This document shows, piece by piece, positions 16,426 to 27,500 of a stretch of 36,857 nt of DNA (position 1 is the stretch's first letter; the number at the start of each line of letters is the position of its first letter). A program made the translations under genes and the position numbers. Under the pieces are notes generated by a model. It was not told where the DNA came from and searched no databases. It saw only the letters and a program-made list of their open reading frames with translations. The stretch is from Planctomycetaceae bacterium (GTDB taxonomy: Bacteria; Planctomycetota; Planctomycetia; Planctomycetales; Planctomycetaceae). Where the stretch lies: contig CANHVD010000002.1 in NCBI GenBank assembly GCA_947463775.1, forward strand, positions 1 to 36,857, read 5' to 3'.

Positions 16426-17647
16426 AACAATGGCGTCAGAGAGATATGACGTTGTGGTCGTCGGTGCCGGAATTGCGGGCTCATTAGCAGGGCTGTTTTG
16501 TGCTCGGAGTGGTTTCAGGACTCTGATTGTAGAGAGGCAGCTGTTTCCGCGTCATAAAGTCTGCGGCTGCTGTATCAATGGAAGAGCGTTGGCGATTCTC
16601 AATGACGCTGGTCTTGCGGGCTGTCTTCAGGAACTTATGCCAACGACAACGTCGTCGCTCGCTATTCGTTACGCTGGAAAAAAACTTGATATAGCGATGC
16701 CTCAGAATATCGCCGTGTCGAGAAAATCACTTGATCAGTGTCTCTTGAATGAGGCCAGAAAGGCTGGTTGCGATGTTGTCGAGCAGGCAACGGCGACGGT
16801 GGTGCCATCTGACGCTTCTGGCATAAGTCCCGCAGATGATTTTCGAACGATTTTCTTGAAGCATCGTTCCCAAAATCCGGCTGCGACTGATGTCGAAGCT
16901 TCAACCAGTGAGAACAGAGAGACGAAAGTCTGTGCTCGCGTCGTTCTGGTTTGTGACGGTCTGGGGCATCCGAGTTTGCACCTTTTCCCCGAATTTTCTT
17001 CTCCGCCAAAACGTGGATCTCGGATCGGTCTGGGAGCGGTGATTCCTCGTTGTGACGGCGACAGCTGGATTCCGCAGGGAGCTGTTCTGATGGCCATTTC
17101 TCCGCAAGGCTATGCTGGAGTTGTGGAGATTGAAGATCGACAATTGAATATCGCGGCGGCGATCGATCCGAGTCACTTGCAGCAGTCCAGATCCGCGTGC
17201 TCATCATTGATCAGCATTTTCGAGGCGGCAGGATTGCCCATACCGACTCATCTTGGAGAGGCGGCTGTAAAGGGCACGATCCCCCTGACTCGCACGGCAT
17301 CAAGAGTATCCGGGCACCGGATTTTTCTCTTGGGCGATTCTACGGGATATATCGAACCATTCACCGGTGAAGGTATGGCGTGGGCTGTTTCCGCTGCGCG
17401 GACAGTGATGCCTCTGGTCAAAACCGCAATCAATGAAACGTGGTCTCAAAGTCTTGAGCTGAGTTGGGAAACGGCATTCAGAACCATCGTTAGTGGCGAA
17501 CAGAAAGTATGCCGACTTCTTTCAGCCGCACTTCGAAAACCGTGGTTGCTGACACCAGTGTTGACCGCTTGTCGGGTCTTTCCGTCTCTGACACAGCATC
17601 TTGTTGGCCGAATTAATCGAGTGCCTCGGGCACTGGAAAGTGTCTGA
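16412..17647 (+). CDS. FAD-dependent oxidoreductase (UbiH/geranylgeranyl-reductase-like)
   Basis: ATG 16412 is chosen because GAGG (16402-16405) precedes it at 6 bases; ATG 16430 is an alternative just after the upstream stop. The 411-residue protein has an N-terminal FAD-binding Rossmann motif VVVVGAGIAGSLAG (13-26), an acidic IVER at the end of strand 2, and HKVCGCCINGRAL, the position of a conserved cysteine motif in this superfamily. The second FAD motif is FLLGDSTGYIEPFTGEGM (about 306-323). It most resembles flavoprotein hydroxylases and geranylgeranyl reductases. In Streptomyces phenolic-lipid operons, a flavoprotein hydroxylase oxidises the PKS product to a hydroquinone or quinone. 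A similar reaction is inferred here. Its stop overlaps the PKS start by one base (TGATG). Confidence 0.85.
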   Translation: MHGNETMASERYDVVVVGAGIAGSLAGLFCARSGFRTLIVERQLFPRHKVCGCCINGRALAILNDAGLAGCLQELMPTTTSSLAIRYAGKKLDIAMPQNIAVSRKSLDQCLLNEARKAGCDVVEQATATVVPSDASGISPADDFRTIFLKHRSQNPAATDVEASTSENRETKVCARVVLVCDGLGHPSLHLFPEFSSPPKRGSRIGLGAVIPRCDGDSWIPQGAVLMAISPQGYAGVVEIEDRQLNIAAAIDPSHLQQSRSACSSLISIFEAAGLPIPTHLGEAAVKGTIPLTRTASRVSGHRIFLLGDSTGYIEPFTGEGMAWAVSAARTVMPLVKTAINETWSQSLELSWETAFRTIVSGEQKVCRLLSAALRKPWLLTPVLTACRVFPSLTQHLVGRINRVPRALESV

Positions 17648-18765
17648 TGTCGTTTGTCATTCTAGGTCTCGGAACAGCGTTGCCTGAACACTGCATCTCA
17701 CAGCAGGGTGCCGCTACATTCGCAACAACGTGCATAGCAGCCGATGCTGCGGAGTCGAGCAAAGTTCCTGCACTGGTGCAGGCGTTGTATCGGCGTGCCG
17801 GCGTGCAGCAGCGATACAGTGTCCTTCTGGAATCGTCTTCCGACGGGGAGGCAACGGCCGAGCGATTCTATCAGTTTGCGAAGTCCGCTGAGGATCGTGG
17901 TCCGACGACTTCTGAACGTATGCAGCGTTATGAAAAAGAAGCAGGGAGACTCGTGGTCTCTGCAGCCGGAAAGGCTCTGAGCGAATCAGGGATTGGTGCT
18001 CACGAGATTACTCATCTGATTACTGTTTCCTGCAGTGGATTTGCCGCGCCGGGTGCTGATTTACAGTTGATTCGAGAACTGGGGCTTACAGCAACTGTCG
18101 CAAGAACTCATGTTGGTTTCATGGGATGCCATGGAGCACTCAATGGCTTGCGAGTCGCCAGAGCATTTGCCGATTCAGATCCTCAGGCCGTCATTCTGGT
18201 GTGTGCCGTTGAACTGTGTTCCCTGCACCATCAATATGGCTGGGATCCTCAGAAGATTGTCGCCAATTCGCTCTTCGCCGATGGTGCCGCTGCAGTTGTT
18301 GGTCGCTCTGGTCTGTCGATAGATTCAACGGCGTCACCAAAGCACGGGACGCTGGTCGACAATGGTTGTTGCGTCATCCCTGACTCCGAAGATATGATGA
18401 CCTGGAGGATTGCAGACAATGGATTCGAGATGTCGCTTTCGCCGGAAGTTCCAGGCATCATTACTCGACATCTTCCTGGTGTGCTTGAGCAATTCCTGAG
18501 TCGTAACGGTCTGGCAATAGCAGATGTTTCAAGCTGGGCGATTCATCCTGGCGGCCCCAGAATTCTGGCGGCCACAGCGGAGGCTGCCGGACTAACCGAG
18601 GAACAGATGAGTCCCTCGATTTCAATTCTTCAGCGATGTGGAAACATGTCGTCGCCAACAGTTCTGTTCATCCTGAATGAACTACAGATGCGAGCCGCGC
18701 GACGTCCTTGTGTTATGCTGGGGTTTGGTCCGGGCCTCAATGTTGAGCTGGCATTACTTCGGTAG
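17647..18765 (+). CDS. Type III polyketide synthase (chalcone-synthase family)
   Basis: This is a 372-residue protein whose ATG overlaps the upstream stop by one base. The complete catalytic triad is visible: Cys161 in GFMGCHGALNGL, His300 in SWAIHPGGPRIL and Asn333 in QRCGNMSSPTVLF. All are offset by three from the plant chalcone-synthase residues 164, 303 and 336. The C-terminus has GFGPGLNVELALL, as in the family. Such homodimeric enzymes extend an acyl-CoA starter with malonyl-CoA and cyclise it to alkylpyrones or alkylresorcinols; the starter cannot be read here. Neighbouring methyltransferases, a flavoenzyme and a lipid exporter suggest a modified long-chain phenolic or pyrone lipid. 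The last 29 bases overlap the convergent transporter gene. Confidence 0.94.
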   Translation: MSFVILGLGTALPEHCISQQGAATFATTCIAADAAESSKVPALVQALYRRAGVQQRYSVLLESSSDGEATAERFYQFAKSAEDRGPTTSERMQRYEKEAGRLVVSAAGKALSESGIGAHEITHLITVSCSGFAAPGADLQLIRELGLTATVARTHVGFMGCHGALNGLRVARAFADSDPQAVILVCAVELCSLHHQYGWDPQKIVANSLFADGAAAVVGRSGLSIDSTASPKHGTLVDNGCCVIPDSEDMMTWRIADNGFEMSLSPEVPGIITRHLPGVLEQFLSRNGLAIADVSSWAIHPGGPRILAATAEAAGLTEEQMSPSISILQRCGNMSSPTVLFILNELQMRAARRPCVMLGFGPGLNVELALLR

Positions 18766-21148
18766 AGTGGCGTGATGAGCCTGGGGCGAAGAAACGGCCC
18801 GCGGGAGAAAGCAGCAGAGCTGGCAACAGTAATAAGTCTCCCAGCAGGGCAAGCAAAAGCAGAATAGCCATAAGAATCGCAAATCGACTGGTTGGTACAA
18901 AGTCACTGAAGGCGAACACCATCAAGCCAATGCCGCAGGAAACGGACGTCTGGATCATTGCAACGCCACAGTGCTGATAGGCAGATAAGACCGCTGAAAA
19001 TCGAGAGACTCCTGGTTGATTGACTGTTCGTCGAAAGAAGGCGAGGAAGTGCAGTGTGTCGTCCACTGCGATTCCCAATGCGATACTTGCTGTCATCACT
19101 GAGCCGATATCCATTGGGTGCTGAAGCCATCCCATCCATCCAAACGCAATTACGATGGGGAAGACATTCGATGCCATTGCCAGAATTCCACTGATGATTC
19201 CGGCTTCGACAATTGTCATGGTCAGCGTGATGACAAGAAAAGCAGAGACCAAACTGTTGAACAGGTCTGTCAACAACTGTCCCTGAATCTGATGCACCAG
19301 GGGCATGATTCCGGATGTTGTGACTGTCACACCTTTCGGGAGTTGCTTCTGTGAGTAGAGCTCATCGAGTACGACCTTGCGAACATTTTCGAGGATTTCG
19401 CCATAGTTAAGCGGTTCCAGAGCGCTGACATGAGCAGTCAGTCTCCAGATCTCTCCTTTTTCAGTTGTTCTCAATGTTCCCATCTCGTGGAACGCTGGTT
19501 TGGCCAGATGGACGGCTTTGTTCAGCATCGCTGCTTTCATTTTTTCAGGCAGCGATTCCATCGAGGGCAGGCGAGGAAAGACGGTCAGGGCAGAGGTCGT
19601 GGCGTGGACTGCCGAATGCTTTTGAACGGAATCGTTGATGCGCCACAACAAGTCCATCTTTAGTCGGTCGTTCATACGGCAGGTGTTATCGAAAGTCAGA
19701 AGGACTTCGATGGGAACAAGCGGGCCGAGGTGCTTTTCAAGCCACTCGTAGTCCTGCATGATGCGGCTATCGTGAGGAAATAGAGTTTCGATGCGAATTG
19801 ATGTCTGAAGCTTTGGCAGTCCGGCGACCCCCGTCAGCATGATGCCGAACAGCAAGAACAACGCTAATGGATTTCTGCGGTCAAGGAAAGAGGCCAGCCA
19901 CGACCAGAACATGGCTGTCCTCGAGTGCTGCAGAGGATTTGAGTTTTCCGTCTTGACGAGAACAGGATCCTCTCCGGATTCCTGGTTAAACGGACCATGC
20001 TCTGACTGGCTACTATGGTTGCGCCGGCCAATAAGAATCATGGAGCAGGGGATCACAGCGAGAACTGTTGCGGTGGTCGTCAACACTCCAATTGTGCCAT
20101 AGATTCCGAACAGTCGAATCGGCTCCAGTCCACTGACCATCAGCGATGCCGTTCCCATCGCAGTTGTTCCCAGCGAGAGGACACTTGGCAGCCAGCCTTT
20201 GCGAAAGGCTTCGATAGCCGCCGCATGTGGCGACAACGAAGTTGCCGCATTCTGATAGTAGTTCATCAGATGTATTCCGCCCGAGACGGTCAGGACCTGA
20301 ACCAGCGGAGGCAGAATAATCAGAAGAGCGCTGAGTGTTTCGCCGGTATAGTGGATTACAGCCAGCAGAACTGCCTGACAGAAGCAGGCTGTGAGAAAGA
20401 CAACAAGGCCACCAATCAATGATCGAAGCGACCACCAGCAGATGATGAAAACAACAATCGCTGACGGAGCAGCAAACTTCGTGAGAGACTGGTGGCTGGC
20501 TGCGTCGACCGTGAGACCGTCGATGACTGGTCCTGCCAAATGGATGTCTGCAAGCCGCACCTGACAGCAGTGCTGGATGCTTTCCTGAATAGCGGCAACG
20601 ACATCGGCTCTGACTGCGAGTCCTGCGGCATTGAGAGTGACAATCACACAGGTCGTGCGTCCATCCGGGCCAATCAGACTGCCTTGCAGACGCTGAACGG
20701 CAACTTCGGGGGTAATCTCCGGAGTAGCAGGTCCTGCTGGCATGTTCGGAGTTTCGAGTTCTTCGTCAGAACCCTGGCCCTTTGGCTCTGACACCCGTGA
20801 GCCCTGAGTGAGTTTCAGGACAACTTCGCGCCCGCAGACAACATGATACAGGAGAGACTCACCTGCGCTGTCACGGAAACGCGGAGATTGGCGGAGATCA
20901 TTGGTCAGCAGATCGAGACGCTCATCGGTCCAAAAACATTCGGGCCAACTGGCGATTACGACATCGCCGGGGCCAAACAGTTCAACAAACTCGTCGTACT
21001 GACGTCGCTCTGTAAAGGATGCATCAACCCAGTCGATGGGAGAGTTGTTACTCGACTTTAACGCATTGAAAGCGCCGAACGCGATTACCGGCAGCAGCAG
21101 CCCGACATAAATCGCAACTAAGCGAATGCGGGAGATAACAGCGTCCAT
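18737..21148 (-). CDS. MMPL/RND-superfamily lipid exporter
   Basis: ATG 21148 is chosen, giving an 803-residue protein that begins right at the first transmembrane helix. A TTG at 21205 would add 19 polar residues, and neither has a good ribosome-binding site. Two RND halves are visible. Each has a single helix, a large extracytoplasmic loop and a bundle of helices. The first bundle includes FAAPSAIVVFIICWW and LTVSGGIHLMNYY; the second includes SVMTASIALGIAVDDTLHFL (about 681-700), where the paired aspartates are the proton-relay position in MMPL/HpnN-type proteins. These proteins move lipids (mycolates, hopanoids, phenolic lipids) across the inner membrane. It is convergent with, and overlaps by 29 bases, the type III PKS gene, so the polyketide lipid is a plausible cargo. 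Confidence 0.85.
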   Translation of the reverse strand: MDAVISRIRLVAIYVGLLLPVIAFGAFNALKSSNNSPIDWVDASFTERRQYDEFVELFGPGDVVIASWPECFWTDERLDLLTNDLRQSPRFRDSAGESLLYHVVCGREVVLKLTQGSRVSEPKGQGSDEELETPNMPAGPATPEITPEVAVQRLQGSLIGPDGRTTCVIVTLNAAGLAVRADVVAAIQESIQHCCQVRLADIHLAGPVIDGLTVDAASHQSLTKFAAPSAIVVFIICWWSLRSLIGGLVVFLTACFCQAVLLAVIHYTGETLSALLIILPPLVQVLTVSGGIHLMNYYQNAATSLSPHAAAIEAFRKGWLPSVLSLGTTAMGTASLMVSGLEPIRLFGIYGTIGVLTTTATVLAVIPCSMILIGRRNHSSQSEHGPFNQESGEDPVLVKTENSNPLQHSRTAMFWSWLASFLDRRNPLALFLLFGIMLTGVAGLPKLQTSIRIETLFPHDSRIMQDYEWLEKHLGPLVPIEVLLTFDNTCRMNDRLKMDLLWRINDSVQKHSAVHATTSALTVFPRLPSMESLPEKMKAAMLNKAVHLAKPAFHEMGTLRTTEKGEIWRLTAHVSALEPLNYGEILENVRKVVLDELYSQKQLPKGVTVTTSGIMPLVHQIQGQLLTDLFNSLVSAFLVITLTMTIVEAGIISGILAMASNVFPIVIAFGWMGWLQHPMDIGSVMTASIALGIAVDDTLHFLAFFRRTVNQPGVSRFSAVLSAYQHCGVAMIQTSVSCGIGLMVFAFSDFVPTSRFAILMAILLLLALLGDLLLLPALLLSPAGRFFAPGSSRHSTEVMPAQH

Positions 21149-21531
21149 GGAAGATGCAGTTCCGTCTGATTTGTTTCCGGGCGTCCTGTTCTCCGGCAGA
21201 GACAACAGCCGGGATTAATGAGGATTGTGTCAGATTCGTAAGTTCTGTGCGATCTCTGATGAGGATGGGCAAACAGAATTACCAGCCTCGTCGCCCCAGA
21301 GTGTTTTTCGATCTGCCGATTGGATCGAGTTGTCCCTGGGGCATGTGAGAAGCCATGTGTGTGGCGGCGGATTAGGAAGCACGTTCCCGCGTGGTGAGAT
21401 CATTCAGATGCTGGGAAGGCATGAGTGGAAAGTCTGGTCGGACGACGTTATGGGATTCGTTGAATAGGTCGTAGTCAGTTTTGCTCTTAGTAGGAGCAGT
21501 TTTTTTCGCAGTTGTCACGACTTGCGTGGAC
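21149..21531. other. Intergenic region before the MMPL gene
   Basis: This 383-base stretch lies between the end of the giant gene and the MMPL start; both are read leftward. I find no convincing gene or minus-strand promoter. On the plus strand there is a hairpin (21483-21488 with 21492-21497, one G-U pair) followed by seven Ts (21500-21506). It is oriented away from both neighbouring genes, so its relevance is doubtful. Confidence 0.5.
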
Positions 21532-24500
21532 TCAGCCGCTCGAATTCGAAGGCCTGTCTGGTGGTCGCACGCCTGATCGTGACTTCGATGCTGAGCTGTC
21601 TTCAATTCCTGAGGGATCACCCCGGGATGCACGGCTTGAGGAATCGTCGACAGCGACGGGGACCTTAATGACCTGCGCATCGAGTGGAATAAGAGTTGTT
21701 TCTGTACTTGCTTCGCGATTTCGAGCAAAGGCTGCTACTGAGAGCACAAAGAGTCCAACAACAAGTGAGAAGACGGCTGGCATCTCTCCCCGCTCGCTGA
21801 TTAACAAAGAGAATTCCTGATGCTCGGTGGAAATTTTGCAGGTGGCCGATGCATGGAGTCTTCGACCGGTCTTTTCGAATCTTTGAAGAAACTCATTGCG
21901 AAACGACAATTGTAGCCGGGCCAATGAATCACGGGAGGGGAGCATCTCCAGAGATCGTCCTGACTCAGGGACCGCTGATTCGGCGTGCAGGAGACTGACG
22001 TCAATGTCGGCCTGCTGTGCTGACGGCAGTGCCGTCAGGGAAGTAGCAGGCACGCCGGGACGAACAAATCGAGGTGTTCCGTTCTCTGCAAAGACGGTCA
22101 GAAAGCCTCGAGTCACACAGTTGACTGGGTAAGGCGGATAAAGTTCCAGTTCAGGTGAGGTGCCTTCGAGGTCAGTTCTGCGTCCCAGCCAACGCAACTT
22201 CAAAGTTGTCACTGGTTTCAGCAAATCTACCACGAGAGATTTATGGGAACCATCATCCCATCGCGTCGATTCGTCAGTCTCAACTTCTGTGACGACCGTT
22301 TCTGCCGGAATCTTTACGAGACACTTTGATGGTATGTCGGCCGCATAAAGCAGGACGAGAGTTTCCCCCACCGCCGACTGTCCTGAACAATACCAGACGA
22401 CGGTATCTGTGTTGGCAACGATCTCCCGAACCGTCTCGGCATTGCCGGAATCCTGAACAGCGGGGGCAGGAATGAGAAGTCTGGATTCGGTCAGATCTGG
22501 CCCGTCAGGCAGATTCAGGAGGCCTGACTTTTTGATCTCTGCCTCTTTGCCTACGGACAATGCGGCGTTGGAAAGCCATATTGGGATAGCCGACGACACA
22601 TTCTTCAGCGCTGCGGTGTGTTCTGCGGATCCGACAGAGGCATCTGTTGGAACCAGAAGCAAATTGTCCCATCGCATTTCGTGAAGAAGATCGGGGAACT
22701 CATAGCTGACAGAACGCTGGCGATCGTCCACTGTTCCAGCAGGCAAAGTCCAGATGACTGTGAACTCCGGCTGGTCGAACATTTCTCGAACGACACTCTG
22801 ATCTGCCACAAAGCTGTCTTCGTCATGAGACAATGTGAGTGCCCTCTGTTCGATCAATACGAAAGGTTCGCGAATAAAAGTCGGTGCTTTTTTAAATCTG
22901 ACCTGTAGTGGTCCATGGCTTCCTGACCACTGACTGATATGCAGAACGAATGTTACCTGATCGGCTGATCTGATCGCGGCTAGTGATCCCGTTGGCTCTA
23001 CGGGACGTGCTCGCACAAGAACGATGGGCTCAGTTTCATTCACCACCTGCATCCGGATAGGTGTTTCCGGTGGAATTGTATCGCCAGGACCTACGCGATT
23101 ATCCGGAACTGCTCCCCCGAGCTTTTGAATAGAGAGACCCAGTGCCTCCCGATCCTGCACTGTCATGGAAGATTCAAGGATCTGTGCATTCTGGAGATGC
23201 GGACTATGCAGCGACACGGTCGTATCATCCGGCCGAATTTTCTGCTGCCCTGTGAGTGTGATGCTGTGCGCGCCAGTAGTTCCTTCCTTTAGCTGGATTA
23301 CAAGCTGGTCGCCTCGTCGATGCCACGAGTCCAGACGGTTGGCTTCTCCTGCAACAACCTGCACATCGTTCACGACGACAGTCGAAGTGAGTGTAAGACG
23401 ATGACGAAAAACCGGAAGTACAGATGTCTCGACGTCAATCTGACACTTCCATTCGATTTCTCCTTCGCGAATATCTGCGTTCTGAGAGATGCGAACTTCA
23501 TTTACGCTGGTCCGTGGAACCAGGTTGATCTCAACTGTTTCATTTCCAGCGGGGACTCGAAAGACAACATCCGATCGCCGAAGCCATTGCCCCCAATCGG
23601 ACTGCAGCTCCGGGAAAGCGGCAGTTGAAACTTGTTCGCCTTGAGGAGGAAGCACTGAAAAGACAGAGTTGGTTCTTACGGCAAGCAACAAATCCGGAGC
23701 GACAACGCAATCCGAGAATTGTTGAAGCTCAGAAACTGGTACTGGCTGTTTCTGAACGTCTCCGGCAGTCAGACGGACCAATTGAAAAACCAGAACAAAG
23801 CTGTCGCCGGTACCGGGAGGAAGCTGAATCACCGCATTTTGGTCTGTTACCGACCATAACAGGTCTGTGATTACATCTGCACCTGTTGTCGCTGAGACCG
23901 TGTTCAGCCGAAATCCAGCAGGAACTCGGTAACGAACTTCGGGCGCTAATTTGTTCCACCGTGTAAATCGGCATATGCAGTTCATGATCTGTTGACCGGC
24001 GTTCGTTTCACAGATGCTTAGAATCTGAACTGTTGCTGAGCGTGGACTCCCTCGTTCAATTTCATTTTGGAGCAGCCGGAAATCGACCCCATCAGACATT
24101 CCGAGACTATTGAGTTCTGTTACACCTGCCGCAGGTTTCCACTGGACTGCTCCCTCCGGAGACTGTGCTCTTGCACTGGAGTATAGATCTGCAGGGCATA
24201 CAACTTCGACCGTGGTTTCGGGGCAGGGCAGGCTGGGTAGCCGGAATTGGACCCCCGATGTTTGTCTTGAGGTCACAGGCCGCAGTCGACACTCAATGGT
24301 GTGCATAGTGAAGGCATCAAGGGAGCCCGCATCCACGGAGGTTGAAATTGCTGAACGATCTCCTGCAGAGAGGAACGTAGAGTCTTCAACAGAACGAGAC
24401 GGGAGAAGACTGGAAGCAGGGATTTGGACAACGATAGAATCTGAGCCAAAAGGTTCCGGGAGGATCGGGATTCCGTCGACCCGGCATTCAACAAGATGAG

Positions 24501-27500
24501 AACCCTGCAGCGGAATACGCAACACCGAATCTTCCTCGCCGCTGATGGCAGAAACTCCCACTGTGAGCCGAACTTCAAGAGAATTCGCGGCCTCTGCCAC
24601 GATTTTCGCATGCAGCTTTGTGACCACAGCGGCTGGCATCAGACTCTTTTGATCAATCGTGTTTTGCTGAAAACGATCAAAGATATCACGGCGAACGTAA
24701 ACGATATCTGCGTCTGAAAACTCAACGTCTGGCATCAGGACGTCAATGCCTCGACTTTGTTTTGGAGGGATCACCTCTCCCGAATTGCCAGCGGTTCGCA
24801 GTAGGGGAGCAGTGCCGGGCGCTGGACTTTGCCATGCATTGGCAGTCTGGGAATAACCGATGACCACAATCACGACGCACGACTGAATCCAAAGGCCCTT
24901 CAAAGGCGTTCGGATCCAATTCCAGCGACTTAGCATCACGAATGTCAAACCAACGCATAGTCCCCAGAACGCTCCTTCAAGTGTTGCATTGACCACAGGA
25001 GTTTTTACGAGCACGCTGACAGCGAGAAACCCAAGAGCCACGAAGGCTGTTGGGACACGGTAGCGTGTTGCAAGATTGCGGAAGGCTATACAGCCGAATG
25101 CCAGTAAAAGAAAGGTTCCTACTGCGATCGCAAGTCGACGGCGCAACTGAGTCACCTGAATTGTCACCGCTGTTTTTGACTCGATAGTGTCGATCAGGGT
25201 CTGTGGCTGCCAGCCCTGAACTGCTGCAAGTTGCCATTGAATGATGAACTGCCGGATTTCCGCAGGAACGGAGCGTGAATCCTGAGACTGCATCATTCGG
25301 CTTCCGTCAGTCGCGCTGATCAGGAGTCGGTCCAGAATCCCGGAGATGACGGCAGGTTCAGTTGCAGCAAATGGATTCGCGGGGGACTGCAGTTCGAGTT
25401 CCGGATCGACGAGGAAGTGATGAGTGCATTGCGGAACTGCCAGTTCATTCATAAAAAGTCGTGGAAGTTCACGTTCTCCTGTGACGCGTCGTGAACGACT
25501 GGCTGATTCAGTCCATCGCACAATGACCTGGCAGTCTGCAGAGGTCAGAGGTAGTGGAATAGAAAAGCCCGCGGGTGTTTGCTGAAGCTGCACACGATGT
25601 CCGTCGACAAGAACCAGTGGACGCAGATGTTCCGGCAATGCCAGTGGCAATGAATTCTGTCCCGCGCTGCGAGCGACGTTTGCGACGGCCAGAAGTTCAC
25701 GGTGCAGGGATCCACTTTCCTCACTGATCAGGTGCAGAATATGCAGGTCGATTGCCTGACCTGACTCCAGCCCTGGATTCACATCAACTTTGACACGAAC
25801 AGCCGAAAGGCCAGGGGGTAACTTCCAGACCGTTGATTGTGGTTCTGAATCCCGATTGTCTCTGGCGAGGCCACTGACTGAGAGTAGTCCTTCATCGCTG
25901 GCGAATAACTGAAGCGTCCCTTCGAGTGGCAGTGTTGAGTCCGGTACAGGGATTGTTGCTGTGAATTCAGGACTTACCGTCCGTCGGGATTCGCACCGAA
26001 CAACAACAGACGATCCCGTTCCAGGGTTCTTTAATGGTATTGTCCATCGCTTCCATTCAGATGTCAGGTCGGGATCGTCTACACGTCGGGCTGCGACAGA
26101 TTCACCATCGACGGTCCATCTCAGGTCAGGACTCGCGCTGGACGTTACAGTCACAGTGACGTTGTTGTTCGTCTGCATTTCCGCAGGGATCTGAATTCGT
26201 GAATTCTCTACAATCAGCCCGTCTGTGATTCGGATTGTGTGCTCAAATTGTTGTTCAGTGCCAATCAGACTGTTGGCTGGAGAATAGATTTGTGGCGTTA
26301 ACGATATTGCATTTCCCGTTTCGAAGGCTTCCATACCGGAAAGAAAACGACTGGCCGGGAACCAGGACATCTGTTGCAGCACTTCGTCGCGACTCATGGA
26401 GCGACGTCCCATACTCCATCGTCGCTGGAGGTCTGTGTTCAGAGTAAATGCGGGTGGAAACATCACGACTGAAATGGTTCTTTCAGACTCCGGAATCGAC
26501 TGCAGCGGAAGTGCGAGTAACAGTTGGTCCGCATTGTCGGTCTGTTGCAACTGAATCTCGAGCAGACGCGATGCTCCCGGCTCAAGTGCTTCCGGAAGAT
26601 GAACTGTCAGCAAACTGACATCTGACGCAGAACTCACGTCGGTTGATTCAAAAAACAGAGAGCGGGAGTTAGACGCATAGCGGACTGAGATCACTTGCCA
26701 TCCCGGGGTTACAGGCCACTTCAGTTCTACAACAGGAGCCGCCTCACAACTGACATTTGTAAGGCAGCGAACTGTTGCGAGACGCCCGGCCGGCTCGACA
26801 ATGGTTGCAAGGGCTTCACTGATTCGTGGTTGGTTCGTTGACGTGCGAACGACTGCGGATGCCTCGGGCAGAAACTGAGTCAGTTGATACTCTCTTGACT
26901 GATCAGGGCGGGTAACAACATCTCGTTCCTGAATTCCAACCAGAGTCCACTCATCAAGCTTGATCGTCGACGGAAGTAGTACGCTGATCTGGCTCATCGG
27001 CAGAAGAATCAGTCCTTTATACTGATTATCCGTGCTAACCCAATGAGATGGCGAAAGCATGGGAAGGTTCCATGTTTCGGACTGAGGCAGTATGGACTCT
27101 GCTGAGATCGTTATCACGGCACCTGATGTCATCCTGGGGATCGACATCTTCAAAAGGAATTGATTATTCTCGTTCAGGACCGACCAATCAACGGGCCGCT
27201 TATCCTCAAGAGAAACCTCATTGACTCGCATGCCTTCCGGAATTCGAGCCACGATTGTAATCGGATGAACAACCGACGTAGGTAAGCCAATTGTCCAACG
27301 CGATGTCAGTACTTCTCCGGAAGCAATATGACTGGCAGTGAAACCGTTTAGCGTCAGAGATTCCTGAGACTTCAGGTCAGACTGGGGCCGACAACTTATC
27401 GTCAAACGTGACGAATCCCCCGGGATCAGAGTCCACGTCGAGCGCGACTCAGAAATCTCCGGGCCAAGAACTAAACTGCCAACGCTGCTGACCTGAATTC

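Noticed and set aside
16662..17207. 181-codon antisense frame inside the FAD oxidoreductase gene
   Set aside because: Opposite-strand shadow with biased, low-complexity composition and no recognisable domain.
21483..21506. Hairpin followed by seven Ts on the plus strand
   Set aside because: Both flanking genes are read leftward, so it would terminate no known transcript, and the stem is short with a G-U pair.
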